A DNA stretch of 64,000 bases, taken from assembly GCA_028752905.1 (NCBI GenBank), contig JAQNBH010000006.1, positions 26,711,811 through 26,775,810 of the forward strand, in the 5' to 3' direction. Below, in pieces: positions 1 through 9,261 of the stretch (within the stretch, counting starts at the first letter, position 1; each line of letters starts with the position of its first letter). Made by a program: the position numbers and the translations under genes. The stretch is from Cladorhizidae sp. MBARI D1340-BT2. Lineage: Eukaryota > Porifera > Demospongiae > Poecilosclerida > Cladorhizidae. A model generated the notes under the pieces. That model ran no database searches. It saw only the letters and a program-made list of their open reading frames with translations, and was not told the origin of the DNA.

Positions 1-40
1 TTAAGCAAGCAAACAATACGATAGATTATTATTGGCTCAC

Positions 41-2305
41 ATGTCTGGATGGTTGTGATGGAAGACCTGATGTCCTAAGTTTTGGACCACCACTTATAGG
101 CAATCCAGGATCTAAAGTTTGAGTATATATCAAGAATGTATTCATACTATGTAAGGACAATAAATCAGAGCTTATCCTTGGTGGCACAATAATCAACAAA
201 GTACAGTGCATTTATAAAGAATAAGTGGAAAAACTGTCAATATTATAAGACTTTGAAAGGAGATGAATGTCTTCCAACTTTCACCTACCTCCATTGTAAC
301 ACACTCTCTGCCCAGAGCTGTTTTAACTTTACACCAATACACAATGAACACAAGCTGACTACATCTTATACACTATATTTATCGGAACTTCATCAGAATG
401 TTGGAAAAAATTATACAAGTTCTAAAATGCTACAGCTGTAGAGCAGTAGGAGGCTAGAGCATGTAGCTGCTGATTCAGCTCTCAGATTAGCTCCACACAT
501 ACAATTCAATTATTGTGTTTATGTTCTTTACCAATTTTAGTTTGTTATGGATAGACTTAAAATAAATTTCATGGATTTTTTTAAATGTCCACCAGGCACT
601 ACCATAGTGAAGTATCATGGTAAGCTGGAATTCCTTTTTGAACTAAAGATGGAAGAAACTACCATCAGGATGCTAAGAAACTGCTTAAATAAGTTAGAGC
701 TAAGACTTGATTTTTTTAATATCAACCTCCATTGAATATAGAGAGTACCAGTGCAATACCTGGCTATAAAAATACATACCTACCCTAAGGGAAATAAAGG
801 GAGTCGAACTACTCACTCGCCTTGAACATCTAAGGTGGGTGCTTGAATTATGAAATTTGAATGTTGATTGTAAAATGCACACCCTGTGTTACCATTGCAA
901 TGAAGATAGAAGTTAGTTAGCTCTAGGTGAGGATTTGCTGGTTGTGTTTTACCATTGCAATAAAGTTAGAGGTTAGTTAGCCCTAGGTGAGGATTTGCTG
1001 GTTGTTTCAATGTCTAGCTGGTGCCTCTACTTTAGCTAAGGCGTTATTGATCCCCTCATTGATTAAAACTATCAAGTAGTCGACTTCAGGTTCAACAAAG
1101 TCTACCAATGGATTTTTATTGCTAACTTTCCTTATATCTTTGCTATCTGTCACATTACTATGATGCACTGGGCGGTCGCTACAAGCATCCAGTCATCAGA
1201 GAAAATTGCATAGTGGATACTTGTAATGTGGAAGGTGCTGACTATGTTCCTATGCAAACTGAAGTGCAAATTTAATGTTTTTGACATGATCTGAGAAAAA
1301 TAGGTTATCAATAGACACAATCTTTCATATGACATTTTTCTCAGCATGTATTCATATTGATGTAAATCTCACAGATGTTCTAATCAAGCTATCCTATACA
1401 ATATTAGGGTTCTTATGACAATGAGATTACAAAATTTCTTTATTTGTTCCGAATTTTGTCATAAACACCTCATCTAAACAGTATTCCAAACAAACCAGGA
1501 ATTTCATAGGCTTGCTCACCAGTCAAGGATAGAGCCTGTAGGATTAACAAAGCAACACATTAAAATAAGCAAGAAAACAATATAATAGAGTATTGGCTCA
1601 CAAGTATGGCTGGAAGACCATCTCCTGAGAGGCCAAAAGTAGGAACATCATTTGTAGGCAATCCTGGATAAAAAATGGGACATTTTAGAATGCGTTTATA
1701 CTGTGTGCATACAAGATAATACAATCAATGTTTGGTGCCATACTAGAGTGGTGTAGTTTTAGGACCTACTTTTCCCATTGTGTTTTAAAAGAATGCTTGC
1801 CCATGTTTTTGTAGAGCATATGTAAAAATTGTCAGAGTAATCCTACTTTCTTGACTGACATCTTTGAACATGAGCTGAGAAAAATAGGATATGAACACAA
1901 TATTTCATCATTTCCTTTGGCATATATTTCATCTTGAAATTATAGAACTTCTAAATTAATTCCCTTTATCTTGGATAACCTGAGGAAAAATATAACCTTC
2001 GTGCTTCTTAATCCTTCGTGCTTGTTGATTAATTTAATGAAAGCACGTTTATTGTATGGATCAATTTGTGTAAAAATTATCCACATGGAAAAATAAACAG
2101 ATTGAATAAATCCAGTATTCCAAAGTAAGTTACACCTACCGAGATTTTCACTGGCTTGCTCATCAGGGAAGGATGGAGTCTCAAAAATAAAACATTCATT
2201 AAATCAAGAAAATACAACAATAGAGTATACACCTGTATGGATCTTTTGAATGGAAGACCTCTAATGTCCCAATATTTCTACCAGCACTTGTAGGCAATCC
2301 AGGGT
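41..2305 (-). other. Cluster of short exon-like segments, minus strand
   Basis: Each block copy carries a 62-73 bp minus-strand segment bounded by plausible splice sites: 2233-2305 (acceptor CTTTAG, donor GTGTAT), 1602-1663 (acceptor TTATCCAG, donor GTGAGC) and 41-111 (acceptor CTTTAG, donor GTGAGC). All three translate to related peptides containing PGLPTS or PGLPIS followed by a Gly/Ser/Pro-rich stretch. A possible 16-bp microexon lies near 1520-1536, with a diverged partner near 2160-2180 whose donor reads ATGAGC instead of GTGAGC. I do not recognise the protein. The pattern suggests exon duplication in a gene that continues to the left, or a family of pseudo-exons. No start or stop is visible. 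Confidence 0.35.
891..1010. repeat. 60-bp unit, two tandem copies
   Basis: Positions 891-950 and 951-1010 both begin ACCATTGCAA and continue with the same 60-bp sequence with a few substitutions. Confidence 0.85.
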
Positions 2306-3080
2306 CTAAAGTTACAGTAATCAAAATATAAATCAAGAATGCATTCATACTATATATGTAGGGATAATAAATCACAGCTGTATCGTGATCCTCTAAATAA
2401 TAAATTGCGTGCAGGTGGACAAACTGTCAGAATTACATGATATTAAAAGAAGTCAATGATTTCCATTTTTCACCACATACAACCTAAATACATTATCAGT
2501 CTCCAGAGCTCCAAGTTTCTGTTTAACTTGACACTGATACACAATGAACATTAGCTGAGAAAAATGAGAGATAAAAAACACATCTCATGGTATATATATA
2601 TTTCTTGGCAATTCTTCATCTGATGTTTGTCAAAAGTTATAGAAGTTCTAAAACTGCTAGGGCGTTAGAGTAGTAGGCATCTAGGGCTAGAGGCTCCTAT
2701 TGATGACAAGTACAAACTTTGGCTTTCTATTTCAAAAAGGTTGTGATAAATAACTGAATACAGAAAAAATATGGTGATCTTGGCTTCAGTTCAGGTTCTC
2801 GAGAGTGGCTCCCCAGCAGCCAGGGAAGTCCATTCCGATTCAACTGCTAACATTCTGGTGCCAGGCAGCGCAATGAAAAGTACAAGTAGTCGGAGATTCT
2901 GTGTTTGTGTTTTAACCGCTTCACCGCATAGAAGCGCGAGATTGAGTGATCGTCGCGTTAATAATTATTAAAACTCAACCGTTGACTCTACATATTCAAA
3001 ACTTACCGTAAATGTGCACGATGGACTGTTCTATTTCACCAAAAAATTTATGAACCGTATAATATAGCACGTAGGTAACT

Positions 3081-3597
3081 ATGACGTCAAACAATTTTGA
3101 ATTCAAGCAAAAAATGGCTGAAATATTTGATCGTGCTCGCGTGTTAGAGCTGTTGTTTGATGGCGGTTTCGACCTCTCTGACTATGATAGAGATGAAGAT
3201 GATGAAGGTCAAGTGTCTTCCTTCCTTGGTGATGAGGTATTAGACCCTAAGGAGTTGGCAGCTTTTTGTCCAGAGCTTTAACTTCAACTCCTCAGGATGT
3301 TGGACCAAACACTTCAAGTGCCAGTGCTTCTGATGGAGTTTTATGACTCCTGATGAAGAGTATGAGTTGCTTGGTAAGTATGAGTAGATATCTATAGAAT
3401 GGAATATAATATTTGAGCTATCAAGAGACATAATAAGCCAGAAATATATATCACTAGGTTATAAAGTTCCTAGTTATAAAGTTCACTAGGTTGTAAAGTT
3501 CATAATAATAATCTTTTATATAGGTTTAGCCACTGATCTTGAATCTGCTGAATCTCTGAGTGATCCTGCAAACTCTCCTCCGAGTGCTGGGGTGTAT
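3081..3597 (+). pseudogene. piggyBac transposase N-terminus (remnant exons)
   Basis: A 66-residue open frame starts at ATG 3081 and is rich in Asp/Glu, with a short hydrophobic segment (VLELLFDGGFDLSDYD) followed by DEVLDPKEL. The intact transposase exon at 59967-60132 has the same design: a hydrophobic stretch, an acidic run, then NTLDPIAL. A second exon-like piece begins after an acceptor (TTATATAG) near 3526, reads SDPANSPP, and runs into the hAT insertion at 3587. In piggyBac proteins this region lies N-terminal to the DDE core. The core is absent, so no active protein is possible. Confidence 0.55.
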
Positions 3598-3752
3598 TTA
3601 GTGGGGGGCGGGGGGGGGGGCATTCGCCCCCCCTTGTATCATTCTCGCCCCCCCCCTTGAAATTAGAGATATTTTTTTAAATAATGTCAAGAAAGGTGTA
3701 ATACAAGAAAGGTGTAATAAGCTTATGATATCAGGTTCAAATGATAGGAATG

Positions 3753-5939
3753 TCAAACTGAGGTTCTTCTTGGTTTTCTCTGCCATACGTCCACAATCTC
3801 TTCAAGGTCGCTCTCAGAGAGTACTTCTGGTGCCTCTATAGCAATCCTCATAAGGTGAGAAAGGCTGCAGTCACTTAGAGAATTACACAAACGAGTCTTG
3901 ATCATCTTCATCTGTGAGAAGCTTCTCTCCACAGAAGCAGTAGAAACTGGAATCGATAAGCAGATGGAGGCAATCTTGTGCAAATTGGGAAACATGGCCT
4001 TGAGCATGTCGTTTGAAACAAGTTCTTTCAGCTGTGATGCAGTAGTATCCCGTGGTTGCTTGACTAACAGCTGGCGGAATGTTTTCCACTCTGTAAGTAT
4101 TTCAGTGGAAATCATGGCTGTCTTCACTGTTTCTTCTCCATCCAATGTTTCTGCATCTCTATCTTCTCCGTAGTGAGCAATCAGTTTCTCAACAGACGTG
4201 TCTCCATAAGTGGGAAAAGATACTGAATCTGGTTTTGGAACTTTCCGTGGATCGAATATAGACAATGCTGATACAACAGCGTTGGATGAAGAAAATCGGC
4301 TTGTTATGTTGGCCTTTAAATCAGCAACAAAAGGCTTACCAACAACATTCTGGAACGAAAGTATTTTATCAGCGTCAATAGACACCTTTGTAGATGACTT
4401 CAAGTCTTCAACGTTTTCAAGAAGCTCCAACACCCAGTTCGCTCCAGGCAAAACTGCATCATCCAAGGATTTAACAGTAGCATCAACAAGGAATGATATC
4501 AACGAGAGGTCAAGCTGCTCTGCCTGAAGTGCTTTGCTGAGCTTGGCTACTTGTGGTAGAGTGAAATCAAGCAAATATATAGCTGCAATCGTAGACAATT
4601 TGCAGAGGGCACCATGGATTCCAAGAGCTTCTGGCTCGTGGGACGTCTCGTAGATGTTCCCAATGGTGATTACAATTGCAGAATAACTTGCTTTGACAGC
4701 TTTGACACACCTTTCATGTGCCAGCCAGCGTGTGTCAGATGGCTTGATCACTTTCATTTCTGGAAGTTCAAGAACGTGCTGTACCTCCTTCAGACACTCT
4801 GCTCGCTTGGGGGAATTGCGAAAATGCTTCCAAAGAGTAGTCAATGTTCTGTAAACATGAGCAATTCCAGGAGTTTTATTGGCAGCTTGCACACAAGCCA
4901 ACTGCAGTAAGTGACAGTGGCAGTGTATAAACAGAGCGCGAGGAGTATGTTTCTTGATACGTGCCTGAACCCCGGTCTTTCGTCCAGAAAAAGTTGCAGC
5001 TCCATCAAATCCCAATCCAACTATTCTTCCGACTTGTAGACCTTTCTTCTTTAAACAATCGATGAGATTAGAATAGATGGTCTCTGCATCAGCCTTCTTC
5101 AATGGAATAAGCTCCAGAAAGCACTCTACTGGTACACCATCTTCCTCCCAGCGGCAAAACACAGACAATTCTTCTACGTTGGTGACATCTGTGCACTCAT
5201 CTGCCATGAGGCTGTACATAGGTGCCTTTTGAAGTCGCTTCAGAATCGACTCCTCCACCCATGTCCCCAATGATTCGATGAATTCAACCACAGCCACTCT
5301 TGATGTGTACACAGCATTTCTTGGTGCAGTTTCTAAGAATTGCTTCAAATGTTGGCTGCCACATCGAACCACCACGTCAACCAGCTTCTCAAATTTTGTC
5401 GAATGTGCAACTTGTTCTTTCGTAAGAAAATGAGTGAGTAGGATCAGGCACTTCACTGCAGCTCTGTTCTGAGCTCTTTTGCGAGCTAAAACATTCTGGA
5501 GTTGCTGTACAACTGTTCCACCTTTGGCTGCTCCTTTAGCTGGAAAAAGAGCTTGAGTTGCATGGATATGGAAGTCACTTCTCGCATGAGCTTTCATTTT
5601 TTCAACAGCTTTCTTCCAATTTCTGCAAGGTTGTGTGACCCACACTCCTCCAGTACGCTGCAGACCAGATTGCTTGCAAACCTTGCAAAAGGCACCATCG
5701 CTATCCTCGTCATAATAGAGCCAACTGAAATCTTTCTCCCAGCTCTTAGAGTATTTTCTCTTCGTGGATACAGAAGAGCGGTGTTTGTTTTGCTTGCTTT
5801 TCTTTGAAGGTGGAGGACTAAGGCTAGGACTAGATGCCTCGACATGCTCGGAGCTATCTGTTCTGCTATCTTCGCTATCGCTGCTATTAGCATGAGAAGA
5901 GGCTTGAGAAGTACTTGCAAAGTATGAGCGAATATCCAT
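3753..5939 (-). CDS. hAT transposase, TTF zinc finger type (ZNF862-like)
   Basis: A single uninterrupted frame of 728 residues in one exon, starting MDIRSYF. A Ser-rich, charged N-terminus (1-65) is followed by a TTF-type zinc finger (about 70-130: FCKVCKQ ... HARSDFHIHA). The RNase H-like hAT core has catalytic Asp in MADECTD (about 245-251), a second Asp in GLGFDGAATFSG (about 312), a C/H-rich FIHCHCHLLQLA segment and DTRWLAHERC. The hAT dimerisation region is near 660-700 (STASVERSFSQMK). Length and order match animal hAT transposases related to ZNF862 and KIAA0543-type proteins. Such enzymes cut and paste their element in the nucleus. No stop or frameshift is visible, so it may be active or recently active; a domesticated gene is less likely given the flanking ends. 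Confidence 0.88.
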   Translation of the reverse strand: MDIRSYFASTSQASSHANSSDSEDSRTDSSEHVEASSPSLSPPPSKKSKQNKHRSSVSTKRKYSKSWEKDFSWLYYDEDSDGAFCKVCKQSGLQRTGGVWVTQPCRNWKKAVEKMKAHARSDFHIHATQALFPAKGAAKGGTVVQQLQNVLARKRAQNRAAVKCLILLTHFLTKEQVAHSTKFEKLVDVVVRCGSQHLKQFLETAPRNAVYTSRVAVVEFIESLGTWVEESILKRLQKAPMYSLMADECTDVTNVEELSVFCRWEEDGVPVECFLELIPLKKADAETIYSNLIDCLKKKGLQVGRIVGLGFDGAATFSGRKTGVQARIKKHTPRALFIHCHCHLLQLACVQAANKTPGIAHVYRTLTTLWKHFRNSPKRAECLKEVQHVLELPEMKVIKPSDTRWLAHERCVKAVKASYSAIVITIGNIYETSHEPEALGIHGALCKLSTIAAIYLLDFTLPQVAKLSKALQAEQLDLSLISFLVDATVKSLDDAVLPGANWVLELLENVEDLKSSTKVSIDADKILSFQNVVGKPFVADLKANITSRFSSSNAVVSALSIFDPRKVPKPDSVSFPTYGDTSVEKLIAHYGEDRDAETLDGEETVKTAMISTEILTEWKTFRQLLVKQPRDTTASQLKELVSNDMLKAMFPNLHKIASICLSIPVSTASVERSFSQMKMIKTRLCNSLSDCSLSHLMRIAIEAPEVLSESDLEEIVDVWQRKPRRTSV

Positions 5940-5981
5940 ATTAATATGAAGAGAAATCAGCTAGTAGGGTTTCTTTTATAG

Positions 5982-6355
5982 AGACTTTAAGACCATGACA
6001 TAATGGACTGAGTTAAAAATACTGAGAGAGAGTGGGAAAGAAGGAGGGAACTGAAGAAGTGACAAACCTACAAAGGAGAACACGTGGTGGTGTGTGATGA
6101 CTTTAAGACCATGACATAATGGACTGAGTTAAAAATACTGAGAGAGAGTGGGAAAGAAGGAGGGAACTGAAGAAGTGACAAACCTACAAAGGAGAACACG
6201 TGGTGGCGTGTGATGACATCATGTCTAAGATTAGACTTGAAGACCATGACATAATGGACTGAGTTAAAAATACTGAGAGAGAGGGAGTGGGAAAGAAGGA
6301 GAAACAAAAGAAGTGACAAACCTACAAAGGAGAGCACGTGGTGGTGTGTGATGTC
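5982..6355. repeat. Three tandem units upstream of hAT transposase
   Basis: Units start near 5982, 6099 and 6235, each beginning GACTT(T/G)AAGACCATGACATAATGG and ending in a CACGTGGTGG segment. Spacing is 117 then 136 bp. They lie directly upstream of the transposase start on its strand and each holds CACGTG, an E-box-like palindrome, so a promoter role is possible but untested. Confidence 0.8.
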
Positions 6356-7136
6356 ATCGTGTCATGACACATGCTCTCCTTTTTCCAAGCAGCTACAATA
6401 TTATGAGAAATATATACAGTCTAGCCATAGTTCGGTATAGCATAATGCCATTGGTAGTCAGTCAAAATAGCTATCCTCAGACATTGTAAAAGCCAAAAAA
6501 AATATGGGGGGCTCTTCCCCCCAGACCCCCCCTTTACGACTTATGAACATGTTAAGAAAATATTAACAAAAATTAGGGCACCAAGTGACCAACCATTTCC
6601 ACCCCCCCCCCCTAGAGAACTAGAGAAAAATTGTGTATGAAACCTGTTGTCCATGATTTTGTAAGAAATGCATGGAATGCAACATAATTCGATTTCACAA
6701 AAGCACACCTCCATTATACGAGTGACAAGTGACTATATCTAATCTATATATGCTGATTGCCGTAGCATGCAACTTCAGCAAATATTTAAGATGGAATGTT
6801 GTACTAAAGATTTTAGAAAAGGTGCATGCCATCATAAGTAGCAGCTATATATACAGTTAGTACTGCAAAAATACCTGTGGGTAAAACACTTTCGTACTCC
6901 ACGCGGAAGCCCAGGGTGCACGTCCCCTTTCCGCACCATCCAGGCTCTCCGCCCCCCCTTATTTTTCCATATCTCAAGTTCGCCCCCCCTTGGCAAAATT
7001 TCTGTATACAACCCTGGAGTGGTCCTGCAAACTCGCCCCCAATTGCTTCTCCTACCATCTTCTCCTTCATTTGATGTAGTTCCATCTTCTGACTCAGAAG
7101 TATCACTGTTACCTTCTGATCGCTGAGACAGGGGGC

Positions 7137-7465
7137 GTGTTGGATGCCGAGGCCGAGGAAAAGGCCAAGGAAGAGGAAAAAGCCAAGGAAGAGGAAAAGG
7201 CCAAGGAAGAGGAAAAGGCCAAGGAAGAGGAAAAAGCCAAGGAAGAGGTAAAGGCCAAGGAAGGCCAAGGAAGAGGAAAAGGCCAAGGAAGAGGAAAAAG
7301 CCAAGTAAGAGGAAAAGGCCAAAGAAGAGGAAAAGGCCAAGGAAGAAGTCGAGGCCAGAGGTAAGAGGCACAAGACCTTTTGTCACTGCTCTCTTTGTGG
7401 TATTAGCCTTTGTGCTGTGCGTGGAAGGACATGCTTCAGGGAATTCCACACACTCTCTGACTACT
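7137..7465 (+). pseudogene. piggyBac remnant: RG-rich minisatellite and C-terminal Cys tail
   Basis: From 7150 to 7350 an 18-bp unit close to AAGGCCAAGGAAGAGGAA repeats about eleven times. One frame reads Glu/Ala/Lys repeats and another reads GRGKGQ repeats, like the RGRGGRGSTG repeat in the N-terminal half of the intact transposase at 60433. The frame that passes through 7376-7465 reads CHCSLCGISLC, then GRTCFREFHTLSDY and a stop. The intact protein ends CCFCKVPLCGG, GRDCFRKYHTLVDYQ. This identifies the C-terminal zinc-binding tail of a related transposase joined directly to its N-terminal repeat, with the catalytic core lost by deletion. Confidence 0.6.
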
Positions 7466-8087
7466 CGCACTAGCTTCCTTTTCTCTTCGAGATTTTCTTT
7501 GTATTGCTTTTGTAGTATGTACATGTGTTAGGCATGTACATGTATACTTCTTTTCTTTATCATTTATGCATGCAGACATGTGTAGTACACGTATGTTTTC
7601 TTGATGAGTCTTTGCTTTATTGTGCCTTTCTGCAACATCTTGAAATTTTCAACTTTCAATACAGCCAGACCTTCCTCGTGGTGCTTGACAACAGTCAATA
7701 CTCTTATAGACTGACAAACATGGCTATATCCTGCAAAATAGAAAAATTAGGGCATTCAATATTCATAAATTATGCCAAAAAATGTACATTTTTCAGATTA
7801 TATGCTGTTTGCAGTTCGATAAGCGACCATATTTTAGTATTTGATCTGAAAAACCATAAAATATACTTGTAATAGTCGATAAATGCAGTGATAAAAAGTA
7901 TTCTAATCCAAAAATGGTTTGTGTTTTGGTTGCTAGGCAACACATTTATCACCAAGTTGATCAGTAACTCTTTGTCAATCATGTGATATGCGGTTGCTGG
8001 GGACTTTTCTGAACCAATGATCAGATACAAAAATTAAAGTAAAAATAGATCAAAATCTCAAAATGAAGTCGACGGTGAAAGGGTTAA

Positions 8088-8559
8088 TATGGCTGGCAAT
8101 ATTGCTTAACATGTTTCTAGTGCTTCTACTAGATCTGGATCCTTGCCTTTCCATAACGAGCCTCACAACCAAGTTAATTTTTTTGCCCAAGCAACCTTTT
8201 TGAAAAAGACAGTGTTAGGATCATTCCAGACGACTTAGTTCCTTTCGTAGCAGTGGCTTAATTTTGAAGGTCGAGTGCCCTGTTATCTTTGCTAGACAGT
8301 TGTGACAAGGATAGTCCATGAAGGCTTGAATCTCTAATGCTCTGTAAATAAGAATGGAATTGCTAACTGGATAATATTTATATCTTTATGCAAGCATACA
8401 GTCAGGTAGGTAATTATTACTTGTAGTTATGTATATGGAAATATGCAATAGTTTCCTACAAGCAGCATAAACAGATGCAGTATCACAAGCATTCTGTGTA
8501 GTATTAGCTACCTGCACAACAACACGCAATTTAAGTGAGATGCTTAGCAGTTCTTAGCA
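8088..8559. other. No gene seen
   Basis: AT-rich sequence after the piggyBac right TTAA site. I see no coding signal or repeat. Confidence 0.4.
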
Positions 8560-8709
8560 ATGGCTACTGAACCAACATTCCTCGAATTCTTTCCAAGACA
8601 GGGATTTGGAATCAGCAGCCACAACGACCATAGTGATAGGAATTCTTATAAGTTGCTGAAGTTTATGAGGGAAGATGATTCCAAGATATATGCAGTAAAA
8701 AAATTATAA
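8560..8709 (+). CDS. Small open frame, unassigned
   Basis: A 49-codon frame beginning ATGGCTACTGAACC and ending TAA at 8707-8709. It reads ATEPTFLEFFPRQGFG and later KLLKFMREDDSKIYAV, which looks protein-like rather than random. It could be a first exon of the KRBA2-like gene that follows, since GTAAAA near 8694 could serve as a weak donor. I do not recognise it. Confidence 0.25.
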   Translation: MATEPTFLEFFPRQGFGISSHNDHSDRNSYKLLKFMREDDSKIYAVKKL

Positions 8710-9261
8710 TTCAGCATGCTAGCTTGTAAAAAATAGAACACTACATCCGTCATCAGTGTTTGGATGAGCTATTGAGAATAATGACTTGAGTATACAGAGA
8801 AGGATGCTGGGGACCTGTAAGTATTATGCAAATATTGATTCTTGTGATATGTGTAACCAATGCTACAAAAACTATCTTTAATTGCATGAAAGATAATGAA
8901 GATCTACCTATACTAACCATAAAGTACTAACCATAAAGCAAGAGAGTATTATATTTTATAAAAAAATATGATCATAGGCATTTTTGTAAACATTGAGACA
9001 ACGTTTTGCTGATGTCTCAATGTCTCAAAGTATAAATGCACAGGGTTAATAATATTTATTACCACAATGCCCGGACCATTGTGTCAGTACTACTCCACAG
9101 AACACTTGTGGCACTGCCTTTCTATATACTGCTTGAAGGCAATTGTTGCATCTCGCCAATTACAATATATATGTTACCCGCAAACCTGGAATTTGCTCAA
9201 TCCTAGGATAGCGAAAGCCAATACCTGATCACCAATTAGATCAAAACAAGTTTGCTCCCAC

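Larger units (their letters stand above)
1..2700. repeat. Three diverged copies of a ~0.5 kb block
   Basis: Three stretches, about 1-470, 1500-1960 and 2150-2690, share the same succession of words. One is a segment reading GGCAATCC(A/T)GG followed by a CTGAGAAAAAT stretch, and the other is a TATAGAACTTCTAAA-like tail. They are in the same orientation and clearly diverged by substitutions and small indels, so this is an old tandem duplication, open at the left edge of the window. Outside the exon-like pieces annotated separately I see no gene in 472-1500 or 2310-2910. Confidence 0.6.
3587..7016 (-). mobile_element. hAT transposon with intact transposase, nested in piggyBac
   Basis: The left end reads CTGGGGTGTATTTAG and the complement of the right end reads CAGGGTTGTATACAG, an imperfect terminal inverted repeat. 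GAGTG flanks the element on both sides (3582-3586 and 7017-7021), a five-base target duplication rather than the eight bases usual for hAT. Just inside both ends are C-runs/G-runs. The transposase lies on the minus strand, with about 1.1 kb of 5' sequence that contains three tandem repeats. The 3.4 kb element interrupts the coding remnant of an older piggyBac, so it is the younger insertion. Confidence 0.75.
2916..8083 (+). mobile_element. piggyBac-type element, internally deleted, host of a nested hAT
   Basis: TTAA occurs immediately outside both ends (2912-2915 and 8084-8087). The ends are imperfect inverted repeats: left CCGCTTCACCGC, right complement CCCTTTCACCGT. Between them lie piggyBac-like N-terminal exons (3081-3597) and the C-terminal Cys-rich tail (7376-7465), but no catalytic core. 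After removing the nested hAT (3587-7016) about 1.7 kb remains, so this is a deletion derivative that presumably depends on transposase made elsewhere. The end sequence matches the small element at 54609-55545, placing both in one family. Confidence 0.75.

Noticed and set aside
3753..5939. Plus-strand frames overlapping the hAT transposase
   Set aside because: They are antisense shadows. The minus strand has the continuous 728-codon frame with all hAT motifs.
6813..7524. Long minus-strand frames rich in Leu/Phe and Pro/Trp opposite the 18-bp repeat
   Set aside because: These are shadows of the repeat array, whose unit length is a multiple of three. The plus strand carries the recognisable piggyBac tail.
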